NCBI GenBank assembly: GCA_944388405.1
Contig: CALXIQ010000002.1
Coordinates: 1 to 61,750 of the forward strand
DNA: 61,750 nt
From: an uncultured Ruminococcus sp.
Lineage (GTDB): Bacteria; Bacillota; Clostridia; Oscillospirales; Ruminococcaceae
Direction of reading: 5' to 3'
Part shown: positions 8,329-15,726 of the stretch, piece after piece
How positions within the stretch are numbered: position 1 is the first letter of the stretch
Layout of the letters: each line of letters starts with the position of its first letter
Program-made: the position numbers and the translations under genes
Notes under the pieces: generated by a model
What the model was told of the DNA's origin: nothing
Databases searched by the model: none
What the model saw: only the letters and a program-made list of their open reading frames with translations

Positions 8329-8470
8329 TGGAAACCGTATCGTAACAGACTCGTTTGAAATCCAAATAAGAATATGTGTCAGTTGGATAAGTTCACGGGT
8401 AATGAGAGCAAGAAGGGTCTGTATGCTCGGAACAACTTTGGCAAAGTTGCTCTCGCCGAAGAAGCCTGAT
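8329..8470 (+). other. Intergenic region with a short decayed coding fragment
   Basis: From about 8360 one frame reads QLDKFTGNESKKGLYARNN then FGKVALAEEA and a stop at 8468-8470, without a start codon in a plausible context. It has the texture of real protein but I cannot name it. Together with the ABC remnant on the other side of the patatin gene it suggests accumulated gene debris here. Confidence 0.35.
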
Positions 8471-8514
8471 TGTTTGCTCAATTGAATAAAAACCTTATTT
8501 TTCTGACTAATTTA

Positions 8515-8543
8515 TTGACGGTAGAACAGATTCATGATATAAT
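8515..8543 (+). promoter_or_regulatory. Promoter of the 67-aa gene
   Basis: TTGACG (8515-8520), 17 bp, TATAAT (8538-8543). Transcription would begin near 8550, about 40 bp before the start codon at 8593. Confidence 0.8.
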
Positions 8544-8550
8544 TACGTTA

Positions 8551-8566
8551 AACGAACGGTCGGTTC
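8551..8566 (+). promoter_or_regulatory. Candidate TetR-type operator at the start site
   Basis: AACGAACGGTCGGTTC sits right at the predicted transcription start. The arms GAAC / GTTC are symmetric, and the GACCG/CGGTC core resembles operators of Firmicute TetR-family repressors. No TetR gene lies in the window, so the regulator would be encoded elsewhere. Confidence 0.45.
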
Positions 8567-8592
8567 AAAAATGTAACGAGGGAGGGTTCAAA

Positions 8593-8796
8593 ATGAAGAA
8601 AACTCAGAAAATATTGCTTTCGTCCATTGGATTGCTTGGATTGGCAGCTGCCTTTATTCCGATTAAACGCATTGACGCCGACGGAGGTAAAACTTATTCG
8701 GCACTGGCGTACAAGTTTATCAAAAAGCATAGCGGCGAAAATCATAATTATTTTGAGTTGTCACTCTTTCCGTTTAATTTTATTGATTTGACGTAA
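8593..8796 (+). CDS. Small secreted or membrane protein, unknown function
   Basis: A 67-residue product begins at ATG 8593 after a good GGAGGG six bases upstream. KKTQK is followed by a hydrophobic run (ILLSSIGLLGLAAAFIPI, residues about 8-25), either a signal peptide without a clear cleavage site or a membrane anchor. The remainder (DADGGKTYSALAYKFIKK, then FELSLFPFNFIDLT) has no recognised motif. It is the only gene of its transcript and has a strong promoter with a TetR-like operator, so it is probably a regulated small protein induced by a ligand or stress. That role is inference. Confidence 0.65.
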   Translation: MKKTQKILLSSIGLLGLAAAFIPIKRIDADGGKTYSALAYKFIKKHSGENHNYFELSLFPFNFIDLT

Positions 8797-8940
8797 AGTG
8801 GGTAGGGAGTAAGCATTGATTAATCTATAAAAAGATAAGTGTCTTAATTTGCTATGTTTGATATTAGCGATAAATGTATTTCAAGTTGCAGAAGCGTAAT
8901 GTGCTGTAGAATTTTATCTTTATAAGAATCAGGTGATTAA

Positions 8941-9879
8941 ATGCGTTGTAAAGTATGCGGAAAGGAAAGCGGAAGATATACTTTGTGTTATTCGTGCAAT
9001 TTGAAAAGGAAAAATGGTGAAATTATTAAGTGTCCCGTATGCAATGGCTGGCACTATAAAGATAAACCATGTCCTTCTTCTGATACATCAGCTCAAAGTA
9101 AATCGGGAAATGAATCAGATTTTTTGTATGAAGCAAAAGAATCGTTAATAACAAATGCTGAAAAATCGTTTTATGCAGCCATTAAGAACGCTGTACCGCC
9201 CGGATATTTGGTGTTTCCGCAGATTAATCTGGCAACATTCATCAAGCGTACGGATGATTTTGCTTTCCATAATGAACTATTCCGTAACGTTGATTTTTTA
9301 ATAACGGACGATAAGTATCGCCCGATTATAGTTGTTGAAATCAAAGACCAGACACATCTTACATCTGACCGAAAAGAACGTGACAAGAAAGTAAATAACA
9401 TTTGCGAAGAAGCCGGTATTCCGATGATTTCATTTTGGTCTGCGTATGGTGTTAATGAACCATATATCAGACGGAAAATCGAAGAAACTTTAAATAAAAT
9501 GCCCTTCCAACGGGTTCATCATTTTACACAGGCTTCACAACCCAATGTGAGCACCGTGGTTTCAAACTCATCAGCGGCTCGACAGACCTATACGTATAAG
9601 AAAAATGGGTGCTATATTGCAACGTGCGTGTATGGCTCTTATGACTGTCCGCCAGTGTGGACTTTGCGGAGATTCCGTGACTTGATATTATCCCGGCATT
9701 GGTACGGTAGAATATTCATCAGATTTTATTATTCGGTCAGTCCGACTTTGGTGAATTTGTTCGGCAATGCACGATGGTTTCATCGGCTGTTTAAAAGTGC
9801 ATTAAATCGAATGGTTTACAGCCTACAGAAAAGAGGAGTCGATGGTACTCCATATCATGATAAAGCTGAAATAGAATAA
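8941..9879 (+). CDS. Zinc-ribbon / DUF2726 / CFI-box-CTERM protein
   Basis: 312 residues in three parts. Residues 1-52 have zinc-ribbon CxxC pairs (CKVCGK, CYSCN, CPVCNG). Residues about 70-185 form a DUF2726 domain, a nuclease-like fold: NAEKSFYAAI, then NVDFLITDDKYRPIIVVEIK with acidic and EIK residues placed like a PD-(D/E)xK site. Residues about 220-300 are the CFI-box C-terminal domain (CYIATCVYGSYDCPPVWTLR, RFRD). The combination suggests a nucleic-acid-associated protein of unknown target. ATG at 8941 follows an AATCAGGTG site. It is a single gene, ended by the terminator at 9960-9994. Confidence 0.8.
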   Translation: MRCKVCGKESGRYTLCYSCNLKRKNGEIIKCPVCNGWHYKDKPCPSSDTSAQSKSGNESDFLYEAKESLITNAEKSFYAAIKNAVPPGYLVFPQINLATFIKRTDDFAFHNELFRNVDFLITDDKYRPIIVVEIKDQTHLTSDRKERDKKVNNICEEAGIPMISFWSAYGVNEPYIRRKIEETLNKMPFQRVHHFTQASQPNVSTVVSNSSAARQTYTYKKNGCYIATCVYGSYDCPPVWTLRRFRDLILSRHWYGRIFIRFYYSVSPTLVNLFGNARWFHRLFKSALNRMVYSLQKRGVDGTPYHDKAEIE

Positions 9880-9959
9880 CTTACTTTAGGTTTACATCAA
9901 TGTTGATGTTCTGCTTTAAATTAATGAAATATATACTTTATTGTTTCGTCAAAACAAGC

Positions 9960-9994
9960 TCCGCTGTCCATTTAATTGTGACAGCGGATTTTTT
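9960..9994 (+). terminator. Terminator before greA
   Basis: A 9-bp perfect stem TCCGCTGTC / GACAGCGGA with an 11-nt loop is followed by TTTTTT. Confidence 0.88.
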
Positions 9995-10053
9995 GTTCAA
10001 TTGAGCTCTTAGTCTGTCCAAATCCGAAAAAATTCCAAACTCAAATTTTTTGC

Positions 10054-10082
10054 TTGACAATCAGCACATAATAAGGTATAAT
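10054..10082 (+). promoter_or_regulatory. Promoter of greA-lysS
   Basis: Consensus TTGACA (10054-10059), 17 bp, TATAAT (10077-10082), 48 bp before the greA start. Confidence 0.88.
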
Positions 10083-10129
10083 ATTAATTTGATAGTATAG
10101 AAATCTTTATGAACAGGAGAGTTTTTATT

Positions 10130-10597
10130 ATGGCAAATACAATTTCCAAAGCAGGATATGCAAAGCTTGAACAGGACCTTGAATATCTTGTTACAGTCCG
10201 CAGAAGCGAGGTAGCAGAGAAGCTTAAGGAAGCCCGTTCCTTCGGCGACCTTTCCGAAAACGCCGAGTATGACGAGGCGAAGAACGAACAGGGTATCCTT
10301 GAAGCCAGAATCGCCGAACTTGAAAATATTCTTGCCAACGCCGTAGTTGTGGACGATGACGATATTTCCGTTACCGAGATAGGCGTAGGCTCTATTATAA
10401 AGCTTCGCGACCTTGAGCTGGACGAGGTTGAAACTCTTCAAATCGTAGGTTCTACCGAATCGGATCCCGATAACAACAAAATCTCCGATGAATCGCCTAT
10501 AGGAAAAGCGGCGCTTAATAAAAAGGTGGGAGATGTTTTTGAGGTTGAGGCTCCCGTCGGTACAATTAAATTTGAAGTGCTTGAAATTTCCAAGTAA
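10130..10597 (+). CDS. greA: Transcription elongation factor GreA
   Basis: 155 residues. The N-terminal coiled coil contains [20 protein letters not shown] at about 41-60, where the acidic tip residues (D..ENAEYD) enter the RNA polymerase secondary channel and stimulate cleavage of backtracked transcripts. The C-terminal globular domain has [19 protein letters not shown], the FKBP-like GreA signature. I start at MANTISKAG (ATG 10130; AGGAG eight bases before) rather than at an upstream ATG. It shares a transcript with lysS 26 bp downstream, a pairing common in Firmicutes. Confidence 0.97.
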   Translation: MANTISKAGYAKLEQDLEYLVTVRRSEVAEKLKEARSFGDLSENAEYDEAKNEQGILEARIAELENILANAVVVDDDDISVTEIGVGSIIKLRDLELDEVETLQIVGSTESDPDNNKISDESPIGKAALNKKVGDVFEVEAPVGTIKFEVLEISK

Positions 10598-10623
10598 TGC
10601 TGCCCTGAAAGGAAGATTGACGA

Positions 10624-12195
10624 ATGAGTGAAGAAATCAGAAGCAAATCCCCCGAGGAGGAAATATCTGCGGAGGATATTAACATTCTGAAAAAAATAAG
10701 AATGGATAAGCTTGAGGAGCTTAAGGCTCAGGGCAAAAATCCCTTTGAAATAACTAAATATGACGTTACCACCCACAATGCCGATGCCAAGGCGGAGTAC
10801 GAAGCATTTGAAGCAAAATGCAAGGCTGAGGCGGGAGACGACGAGGAAAAGCTCAAGCAGCTGCTGGAGGACGGAAAACAAACCGTAAGCATCGCAGGAA
10901 GAATCATGTCATGGAGAGATATGGGCAAGGCGAATTTTATCGATTTGCGTGATAAAACCGACAGAATCCAGGTTTATGTCCGCATGAACGATATAGGCAA
11001 GGACGAATTTGCCGAATTTAAAAAATGGGATATCGGCGACATCGTGGGCGTAGAGGGCTTTGTTTTCAGAACACGCAGAGGCGAGGTTTCTGTTCACGCC
11101 ACAAAGATAACAATGCTTTCAAAGTCCCTGCTTCCCCTGCCCGAAAAGTGGCACGGTCTTAAAGACCAGGATACCAGATACCGCCAGAGATATACCGACC
11201 TTATCTGTAATCCTGAGGTAAAGGATACCTTTATAAAACGTTCAAAGATAATTTCCGCTATCAGACGCTATCTTGACGCTCAGGGCTTTATGGAGGTTGA
11301 AACTCCCATGCTGGTTGCAAACGCAGGCGGCGCGGCGGCAAGGCCTTTTGAAACCCACTACAACGCCCTCAATGAAGATGTAAAGCTGAGAATCTCCCTT
11401 GAGCTTTATCTGAAAAGACTTATCGTAGGTGGCCTTGAAAGGGTATACGAAATTGGCAGAGTTTTCAGAAACGAGGGCGTTGACGCAAGACATAACCCCG
11501 AGTTTACCCTTATGGAGCTTTATCAGGCGTATACTGATTATCACGGCATGATGGAGCTTACCGAAAATATGTTCAGACATCTGGCTCAGGAGGTGTGCGG
11601 CTCTACCAAGATAACCTACGGCGAGCTGGAAATAGACTTCGGAAAGCCCTTTGAGAAAATGACAATGGTGGAAGCGGTCAAGAAATATTCGGGAGTGGAT
11701 TTCTCAGAGGTAACCACCGACGAGCAGGCGAAAAAGCTTGCCGATGAGCATCATGTTGAGTATGAGGCAAGACATAAGAAGGGCGATATTCTCAACCTGT
11801 TCTTTGAGCAGTTTGTAGAAGAGCATCTGCTTCAACCTACCTTTATTACCGACCACCCAGTGGAGATTTCGCCTCTTACCAAGAGAAAGCCGGACAATCC
11901 CGACTATGTTGAAAGATTCGAGCTGTTCATAAACACCTGGGAAATGTGCAACGCATATTCCGAGCTTAACGACCCTATCGACCAGAGAGAGCGTTTTATC
12001 GCTCAGGAGGAAATGTTCAAGCAGGGCGACGAGGAAGCCAACCACATCGACGAGGACTTCCTGAGAGCCTTGGAGATTGGAATGCCCCCCACAGGTGGAA
12101 TAGGCTACGGAATTGACAGACTTGTAATGCTGCTTACAAATTCTCCTGCTATAAGAGATGTGCTGCTGTTCCCCACAATGAAGCCGATTGACTAA
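10624..12195 (+). CDS. lysS: Lysyl-tRNA synthetase, class II
   Basis: 523 residues. An N-terminal OB-fold anticodon-binding domain (about 90-205, including GRIMSWRDMGKANFIDLRD) is followed by the class II catalytic core. Motif 2 includes GRVFRNEGVDARHNPEFT near 280, and motif 3 is GIGYGIDRLVMLLT near the end. It charges tRNA-Lys with lysine in the cytoplasm. Residues 1-30 are a short acidic extension before the usual N-terminal helix. ATG at 10624, preceded by AAAGGAAGATTGACG. It is the second gene after greA and the last chromosomal gene before the conjugative element. Confidence 0.98.
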   Translation: MSEEIRSKSPEEEISAEDINILKKIRMDKLEELKAQGKNPFEITKYDVTTHNADAKAEYEAFEAKCKAEAGDDEEKLKQLLEDGKQTVSIAGRIMSWRDMGKANFIDLRDKTDRIQVYVRMNDIGKDEFAEFKKWDIGDIVGVEGFVFRTRRGEVSVHATKITMLSKSLLPLPEKWHGLKDQDTRYRQRYTDLICNPEVKDTFIKRSKIISAIRRYLDAQGFMEVETPMLVANAGGAAARPFETHYNALNEDVKLRISLELYLKRLIVGGLERVYEIGRVFRNEGVDARHNPEFTLMELYQAYTDYHGMMELTENMFRHLAQEVCGSTKITYGELEIDFGKPFEKMTMVEAVKKYSGVDFSEVTTDEQAKKLADEHHVEYEARHKKGDILNLFFEQFVEEHLLQPTFITDHPVEISPLTKRKPDNPDYVERFELFINTWEMCNAYSELNDPIDQRERFIAQEEMFKQGDEEANHIDEDFLRALEIGMPPTGGIGYGIDRLVMLLTNSPAIRDVLLFPTMKPID

Positions 12196-12247
12196 TAACT
12201 TTCTATAAGTTGCTATATCTGAACTAAACAGGACTTATCTAAGGTGT

Positions 12248-12287
12248 TTAAGCCAAACCTTAAACCAATTTAAGCCGAAGTTAAGCC
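12248..12287 (+). repeat. Four phased TTAAGCC repeats
   Basis: TTAAGCC at 12248, TTAAACC at 12260, TTAAGCC at 12270 and TTAAGCC at 12281 are spaced 12, 10 and 11 bp, about one helical turn, in an AT-rich stretch. Such same-face repeats are typical of protein arrays: integrase or excisionase arm sites, iterons, or ParB-like sites. Confidence 0.7.
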
Positions 12288-12354
12288 AAATCCGAATTTG
12301 AAATTATGCAAATTCAGGTGGATTGAGATAGCATACGATAAGTTCATACTATTT

Positions 12355-12386
12355 AAGCCCGTTGAGAAATCAGCGGGCTTTTTCTT
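12355..12386 (+). terminator. Terminator of lysS transcript
   Basis: Stem AAGCCCGTTGA / TCAGCGGGCTT (one G-U pair), loop GAAA, then TTTTTCTTTT. Confidence 0.88.
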
Positions 12387-12391
12387 TTACT

Positions 12392-12433
12392 GCACTCATC
12401 ACTTCTTGTTTAGAAGTGTTGGGTGCTTTTTTT
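12392..12433 (+). terminator. Second tandem terminator, possible attenuator
   Basis: GCACTCATCACTTCT pairs with AGAAGTGTTGGGTGC (two internal imperfections) around a short loop, followed by seven Ts. It lies only 27 bp before the start of the leader gene at 12460, so it may control transcription entering the element. Confidence 0.75.
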
Positions 12434-12459
12434 ATGTCCAAAAGGAGGTGAGAAAAACA

Positions 12460-12660
12460 ATGAAAAAATTTTTTGAAAATCTTTTTATTTTGCCTTGTAA
12501 ATTTCCCAATTGGTTATCGAGGGACAAAACCTCAAGCACCTTGACAACTGAATACACATTCAACAAGTACATTCCTGATCGGAGTATAATGCTCAGCCGG
12601 ATGAAGGTGCGCCAAGAACCTCCTGCCCGTAAGGGTTATTACGGAAAGCAAGGTGGGTAG
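12460..12660 (+). CDS. Small leader protein upstream of parA
   Basis: 66 codons begin at ATG 12460 after a near-perfect AAAAGGAGGTGAG. The N-terminus KKFFENLFILPCKFPNWL is hydrophobic and basic; the remainder looks less protein-like and lies over DNA with hairpin potential. I recognise no family. The strong ribosome site suggests it is translated, either as a regulatory leader peptide or as a small protein. The frame is open further upstream to 12298, but only through the two terminators, so that extension is not used. Confidence 0.45.
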   Translation: MKKFFENLFILPCKFPNWLSRDKTSSTLTTEYTFNKYIPDRSIMLSRMKVRQEPPARKGYYGKQGG

Positions 12661-12930
12661 CGATTCCGAACTATTCTGAAATATCCGATTGCTACGGATA
12701 AGGCGATGAAACGATTCAGGGATAATGATACTTCTCTACGGAGCTGGCGGAGTACCCGGCGGAGGTGAAATTCCTATGAGTTCGGTTAGCAACTGAACGC
12801 TTGTTGATTTCCTTTTATGCATTTGGGGGATGAGATCGAATTAAATGCAACGACTTAAGCGCAAAGGGATAAATACTCTTTGCGTTTAAGTGGATCGAAA
12901 GATTCAAATCAAATGAAAGGAGGAAAGCCA
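12661..12930 (+). ncRNA. Structured leader region before parA (candidate RNA element)
   Basis: No gene fits here. Several nested hairpins do: GTAGCGAT near 12657 with ATTGCTAC near 12700, GCATTT (12819-12824) with AAATGC (12843-12848), and a 13-bp stem CTTAAGCGCAAAG (12854-12866) / CTTTGCGTTTAAG (12878-12890). None is followed by a T-run, so these are not simple terminators. GC-rich conserved-looking blocks (CGGCGGAGGTGAAATTCC) lie between. A cis-acting RNA or operator for the parA operon is likely; its class is unknown. Confidence 0.4.
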
Positions 12931-13755
12931 ATGCCTAACTGTAAAACCATTGCTATCTGCAATCAGAAGGGCGGCACAGGCAAAACGACCACAACGGTCA
13001 ATTTAGGGATAGGGCTTGCAAAGCAAGGCAAAAAGGTACTCCTTGTAGACGCCGATCCGCAGGGCGACCTTACAACCTGTCTTGGATGGAAAGATAATGA
13101 CAGTCTGCCGACTACCATTACCACTAAGCTATCCGAGATAATGCGTGAAGAAAACGGAAACCCGAATTTCGGTATTCTGCATCACGAGGAAAATGTTGAT
13201 TTGCTTCCCGCAAACCTTGAACTGTCCGCTATGGAAATGATGCTTGTAACGACTATGAGCCGTGAAACCGTTTTGAGAACCTATCTGAATAAGGTAAAGA
13301 ACGATTACGAATATATCCTAATCGACTGTATGCCTTCCCTCGGTATGGTAACTTTGAACGCTTTAGCGGCGGCAGACAGCGTAATCATTCCCGTTCAGGC
13401 TCAGTATCTTCCCGCAAAAGGAATGACACAGCTTATGCAGACCATCGGGAAGGTCAAGCAGCATATCAATCCAAGCCTGAAGATTGACGGTATCTTACTG
13501 AATATTGTAGATAACCGAACAAACCTTGCGAAAAGCACGGCGGACGCACTGCGGCAGAATTACGGTGGCGTGATAAAGATATATCACTCAGCCATTCCTA
13601 TGGCAGTAAAAGCCGCAGAGGTAGCGTCGAAAGGTGTCAGCATATATAAGTATGAACCGAACAGTCCTGCGGCGAAGGCTTATGCTGAATTGACAAAGGA
13701 GGTGTTAGCCGATGGCAGGAAGAAAGAGCGACTTCACTCTGCCGACGCTCGATGA
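12931..13755 (+). CDS. parA: ParA-family partition ATPase
   Basis: 274 residues. KGGTGKTTTTVNLGIGLA at about 11-28 is the deviant Walker A of ParA/MinD ATPases, LLVDADPQGDLTT near 37-49 is the A' motif, and YILIDCMPSLGMVTLNAL near 127-144 is Walker B. It should segregate or stabilise the excised circular form of the element together with ParB. ATG at 12931 follows GAAAGGAGG; the frame opens earlier without a ribosome site. The 3' end overlaps parB by 44 bp, implying translational coupling. Confidence 0.95.
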   Translation: MPNCKTIAICNQKGGTGKTTTTVNLGIGLAKQGKKVLLVDADPQGDLTTCLGWKDNDSLPTTITTKLSEIMREENGNPNFGILHHEENVDLLPANLELSAMEMMLVTTMSRETVLRTYLNKVKNDYEYILIDCMPSLGMVTLNALAAADSVIIPVQAQYLPAKGMTQLMQTIGKVKQHINPSLKIDGILLNIVDNRTNLAKSTADALRQNYGGVIKIYHSAIPMAVKAAEVASKGVSIYKYEPNSPAAKAYAELTKEVLADGRKKERLHSADAR

Positions 13756-14659
13756 CCTGTTCTCTACACAGGAAATGAGAGATGATGCGAAACTCGCAAA
13801 AATCCGGGATATTCCCTTAGAGCTGATCGACGATTTTCCCGACCACCCTTTTAAGGTGCGTGACGATGAAGATATGATGCAGCTTGTTGAGAGCGTCAAG
13901 GAGCGTGGGGTTATCACTCCGGCAACAGTCCGTCAGAAAGAGGACGGCAGATATGAGCTTGTATCGGGACACAGACGAAAACGAGCGTGTGAGCTTGCAG
14001 GCTTTGAAACGCTCAGGTGTGAGGTAGTTGACCTTACGAGAGATGAAGCGACCATCTTAATGGTGGAAAGCAATTTTCAAAGGTCACAAATACTTCCCTC
14101 GGAAAAAGCCTATGCCTACAAAATGCGTTTGGAAGCTATGAACAGGCAAGCGGGCAGACCGAAAAAAGAAAATTCGACACCAGTGGTGTCAGATTTTGAA
14201 CGGCAACGAACAAACGAGGTTTTAGCAAACGAAGTTGGCGAAAGCCGTGAGCAAATTCGCAGATATATTCGCTTGACCAATCTTGTCCCCGAACTGCTTG
14301 ACCTTGTTGACGAGGGCAGAATGAAAATGCGTCCTGCCGTTGAGATTTCTTTTCTTGACGAGGACTGCCAGCGTGACTTGGTTGACGAAATCGACCTGAA
14401 CGACTGCACCCCGTCCCACGACCAAACAATCCGTATGCGAAAGATGTTTGAAGAAGGAAAGCTCACACCCGAAGCTATACAAGCCATTATGTCGGAGCAG
14501 AAACCCAATCAGCGAGAGAGAATAGTGCTGAGTGGGGATAAGGTACGACAGTATATCCCGAAGAACATTCCCCTTAATCAAACGGAGGATTATGTCTGCA
14601 AGGCTTTGGAGCATTATGCGAGCTATTTGAGAAAACGGGCAGAGCGTGACGCAAGGTAG
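13712..14659 (+). CDS. parB: ParB/RepB/Spo0J-family partition protein
   Basis: 315 residues. The ParB N-terminal domain (about 28-125) includes SVKERGVITPATVR and the nucleotide-binding motif SGHRRKRACELAG near residues 88-100. A central helix-turn-helix part follows (NEVGESREQIRRYIRLTNLV, about 172-191), then a charged C-terminus. It binds parS-like DNA and works with ParA. ATG at 13712 lies inside parA after AAAGGAGGTG. Its DNA target is not identified; the stem at 12854-12890 is one candidate. Confidence 0.93.
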   Translation: MAGRKSDFTLPTLDDLFSTQEMRDDAKLAKIRDIPLELIDDFPDHPFKVRDDEDMMQLVESVKERGVITPATVRQKEDGRYELVSGHRRKRACELAGFETLRCEVVDLTRDEATILMVESNFQRSQILPSEKAYAYKMRLEAMNRQAGRPKKENSTPVVSDFERQRTNEVLANEVGESREQIRRYIRLTNLVPELLDLVDEGRMKMRPAVEISFLDEDCQRDLVDEIDLNDCTPSHDQTIRMRKMFEEGKLTPEAIQAIMSEQKPNQRERIVLSGDKVRQYIPKNIPLNQTEDYVCKALEHYASYLRKRAERDAR

Positions 14660-14814
14660 CAGGAGTAACATTTTCCTTTTCCCCTTCCTCACACTCTAAC
14701 CCCTAAGTACAAGCTAACCTACCGAAGAAAGATATATAACTATCTCTCAATATATATCTATCTCCATAACTAAAAACTATCTCAAACAATTCGCATCATT
14801 TCCACTTGAAGGAG
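14660..14814 (+). other. AT-rich intergenic spacer
   Basis: A pyrimidine-rich stretch followed by repeated TATCTC / ATATAT blocks (14725-14785). No hairpin with a T-run and no convincing promoter was seen. It separates parB from the surface-protein genes. Confidence 0.4.
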
Positions 14815-14907
14815 GTGGTTGCTAAAATTAAAGATTACCCTGTTCGCACCTTTGTCAAATTGCAGAGAACTTTTTACAATGAAGGCGAAAGGAGCGAATC
14901 GAAATGA
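14815..14907 (+). CDS. Possible 30-aa coupled peptide
   Basis: From GTG 14815 a frame reads VAKIKDYPVRTFVKLQRTFY and ends in a TGA that overlaps the ATG of the lipoprotein gene (ATGA). GGAGG lies partly within the start. The overlap suggests translational coupling, but another frame from TTG at 14819 is also open. I cannot assign a family. Weak support. Confidence 0.3.
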   Translation: MVAKIKDYPVRTFVKLQRTFYNEGERSESK

Positions 14908-15647
14908 AAAACAAAATCTTATGCTTTGGCTTGGTTCTCATTTTCCTTGCCTCAATGTGCGGATGTAATGCAGAAAAAGCCGATGTTTTGGAAAGTTCGG
15001 ATATAGCCGACTGTTCTTCTTCGGTGAGTAATACGGAAACTTCCGATGAAACGGATACGACCGTAGAAAGTGAACCTGAAAAAGCAACAGAAACGGAGAA
15101 AACATCTTTTGAGCCGACATCGGAAAGTAACGAGCCTGAAACTGTTCCGACAGAGAGCAAGAAACCCGTTGAAGCCGACAAAACGGATATTCCAGCCGCA
15201 CCAAAGGCAGAAACAGAAACACCAAAGCCCGAAGCACCCAAACCGACCGTAAGCGAGGAAACAAAAGAGCCGGAAAAGCCTGTCCAGTCGGATAAAGAAC
15301 CTCCGGCAGAACAGCCTACGGAAGAAGTAAAGCCAAAAACAGCTTACGACTACGAGTTTGACATTGAAGCAATCCGAAACGATCTCATTTCTCTCGGCTG
15401 CTCTATGGGACGTACCCATATTACAACCGATGACGGAACGGCGATCACACCGGACAATGCTTCGTGGGCGACGCCTGTTACGGCTTCCGAGTCGTTTCAG
15501 GGAGAACGCCTGAAAAGAAAACTCACGGACTATGTGCAGTCGATGCCGGATATTATCACCGCTTACGGCGGCGCACCAATCGAATATTTCACGATTTATA
15601 TTGAACCGCTTGGAAGCGGCAGCTACCGGATATATTTCCTGTACTGA
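14904..15647 (+). CDS. Putative lipoprotein with Glu/Pro/Thr-rich stalk
   Basis: 247 residues. KNK, a hydrophobic h-region (ILCFGLVLIFLASM) and CGC near residues 19-21 form a lipoprotein signal with a slightly unusual lipobox (M-C-G-C). Residues about 22-150 are low-complexity Glu, Pro, Thr and Lys, a wall-spanning stalk. Residues about 155-247 form a compact domain (AIRNDLISLGCSMGRTHIT, YFTIYIEPLGSGSYRIYF) of a type seen in conjugative-element accessory lipoproteins. It is probably exposed on the donor cell. AAAGGAG precedes the ATG. A terminator separates it from the adhesin gene. Confidence 0.8.
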   Translation: MKNKILCFGLVLIFLASMCGCNAEKADVLESSDIADCSSSVSNTETSDETDTTVESEPEKATETEKTSFEPTSESNEPETVPTESKKPVEADKTDIPAAPKAETETPKPEAPKPTVSEETKEPEKPVQSDKEPPAEQPTEEVKPKTAYDYEFDIEAIRNDLISLGCSMGRTHITTDDGTAITPDNASWATPVTASESFQGERLKRKLTDYVQSMPDIITAYGGAPIEYFTIYIEPLGSGSYRIYFLY

Positions 15648-15662
15648 GTTCGTGAGAACCTA

Positions 15663-15693
15663 CCCTCTGCCCGAAAAGACAGAGGGCTTTTTT
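15663..15693 (+). terminator. Terminator after lipoprotein gene
   Basis: CCCTCTG / CAGAGGG, loop CCCGAAAAGA, then CTTTTTTT. It lies 15 bp after the lipoprotein stop and 33 bp before the adhesin start. Confidence 0.85.
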
Positions 15694-15726
15694 ATACCCA
15701 AATCAAGAAAGGACGGTTAAACCGAA

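Noticed and set aside
12298..12459. Longer start for the leader gene
   Set aside because: The extension lies across two strong terminators and lacks a ribosome site.
15070..15419. Overlapping frames on both strands in the lipoprotein stalk
   Set aside because: They come from Glu/Pro/Thr low complexity in the true frame.
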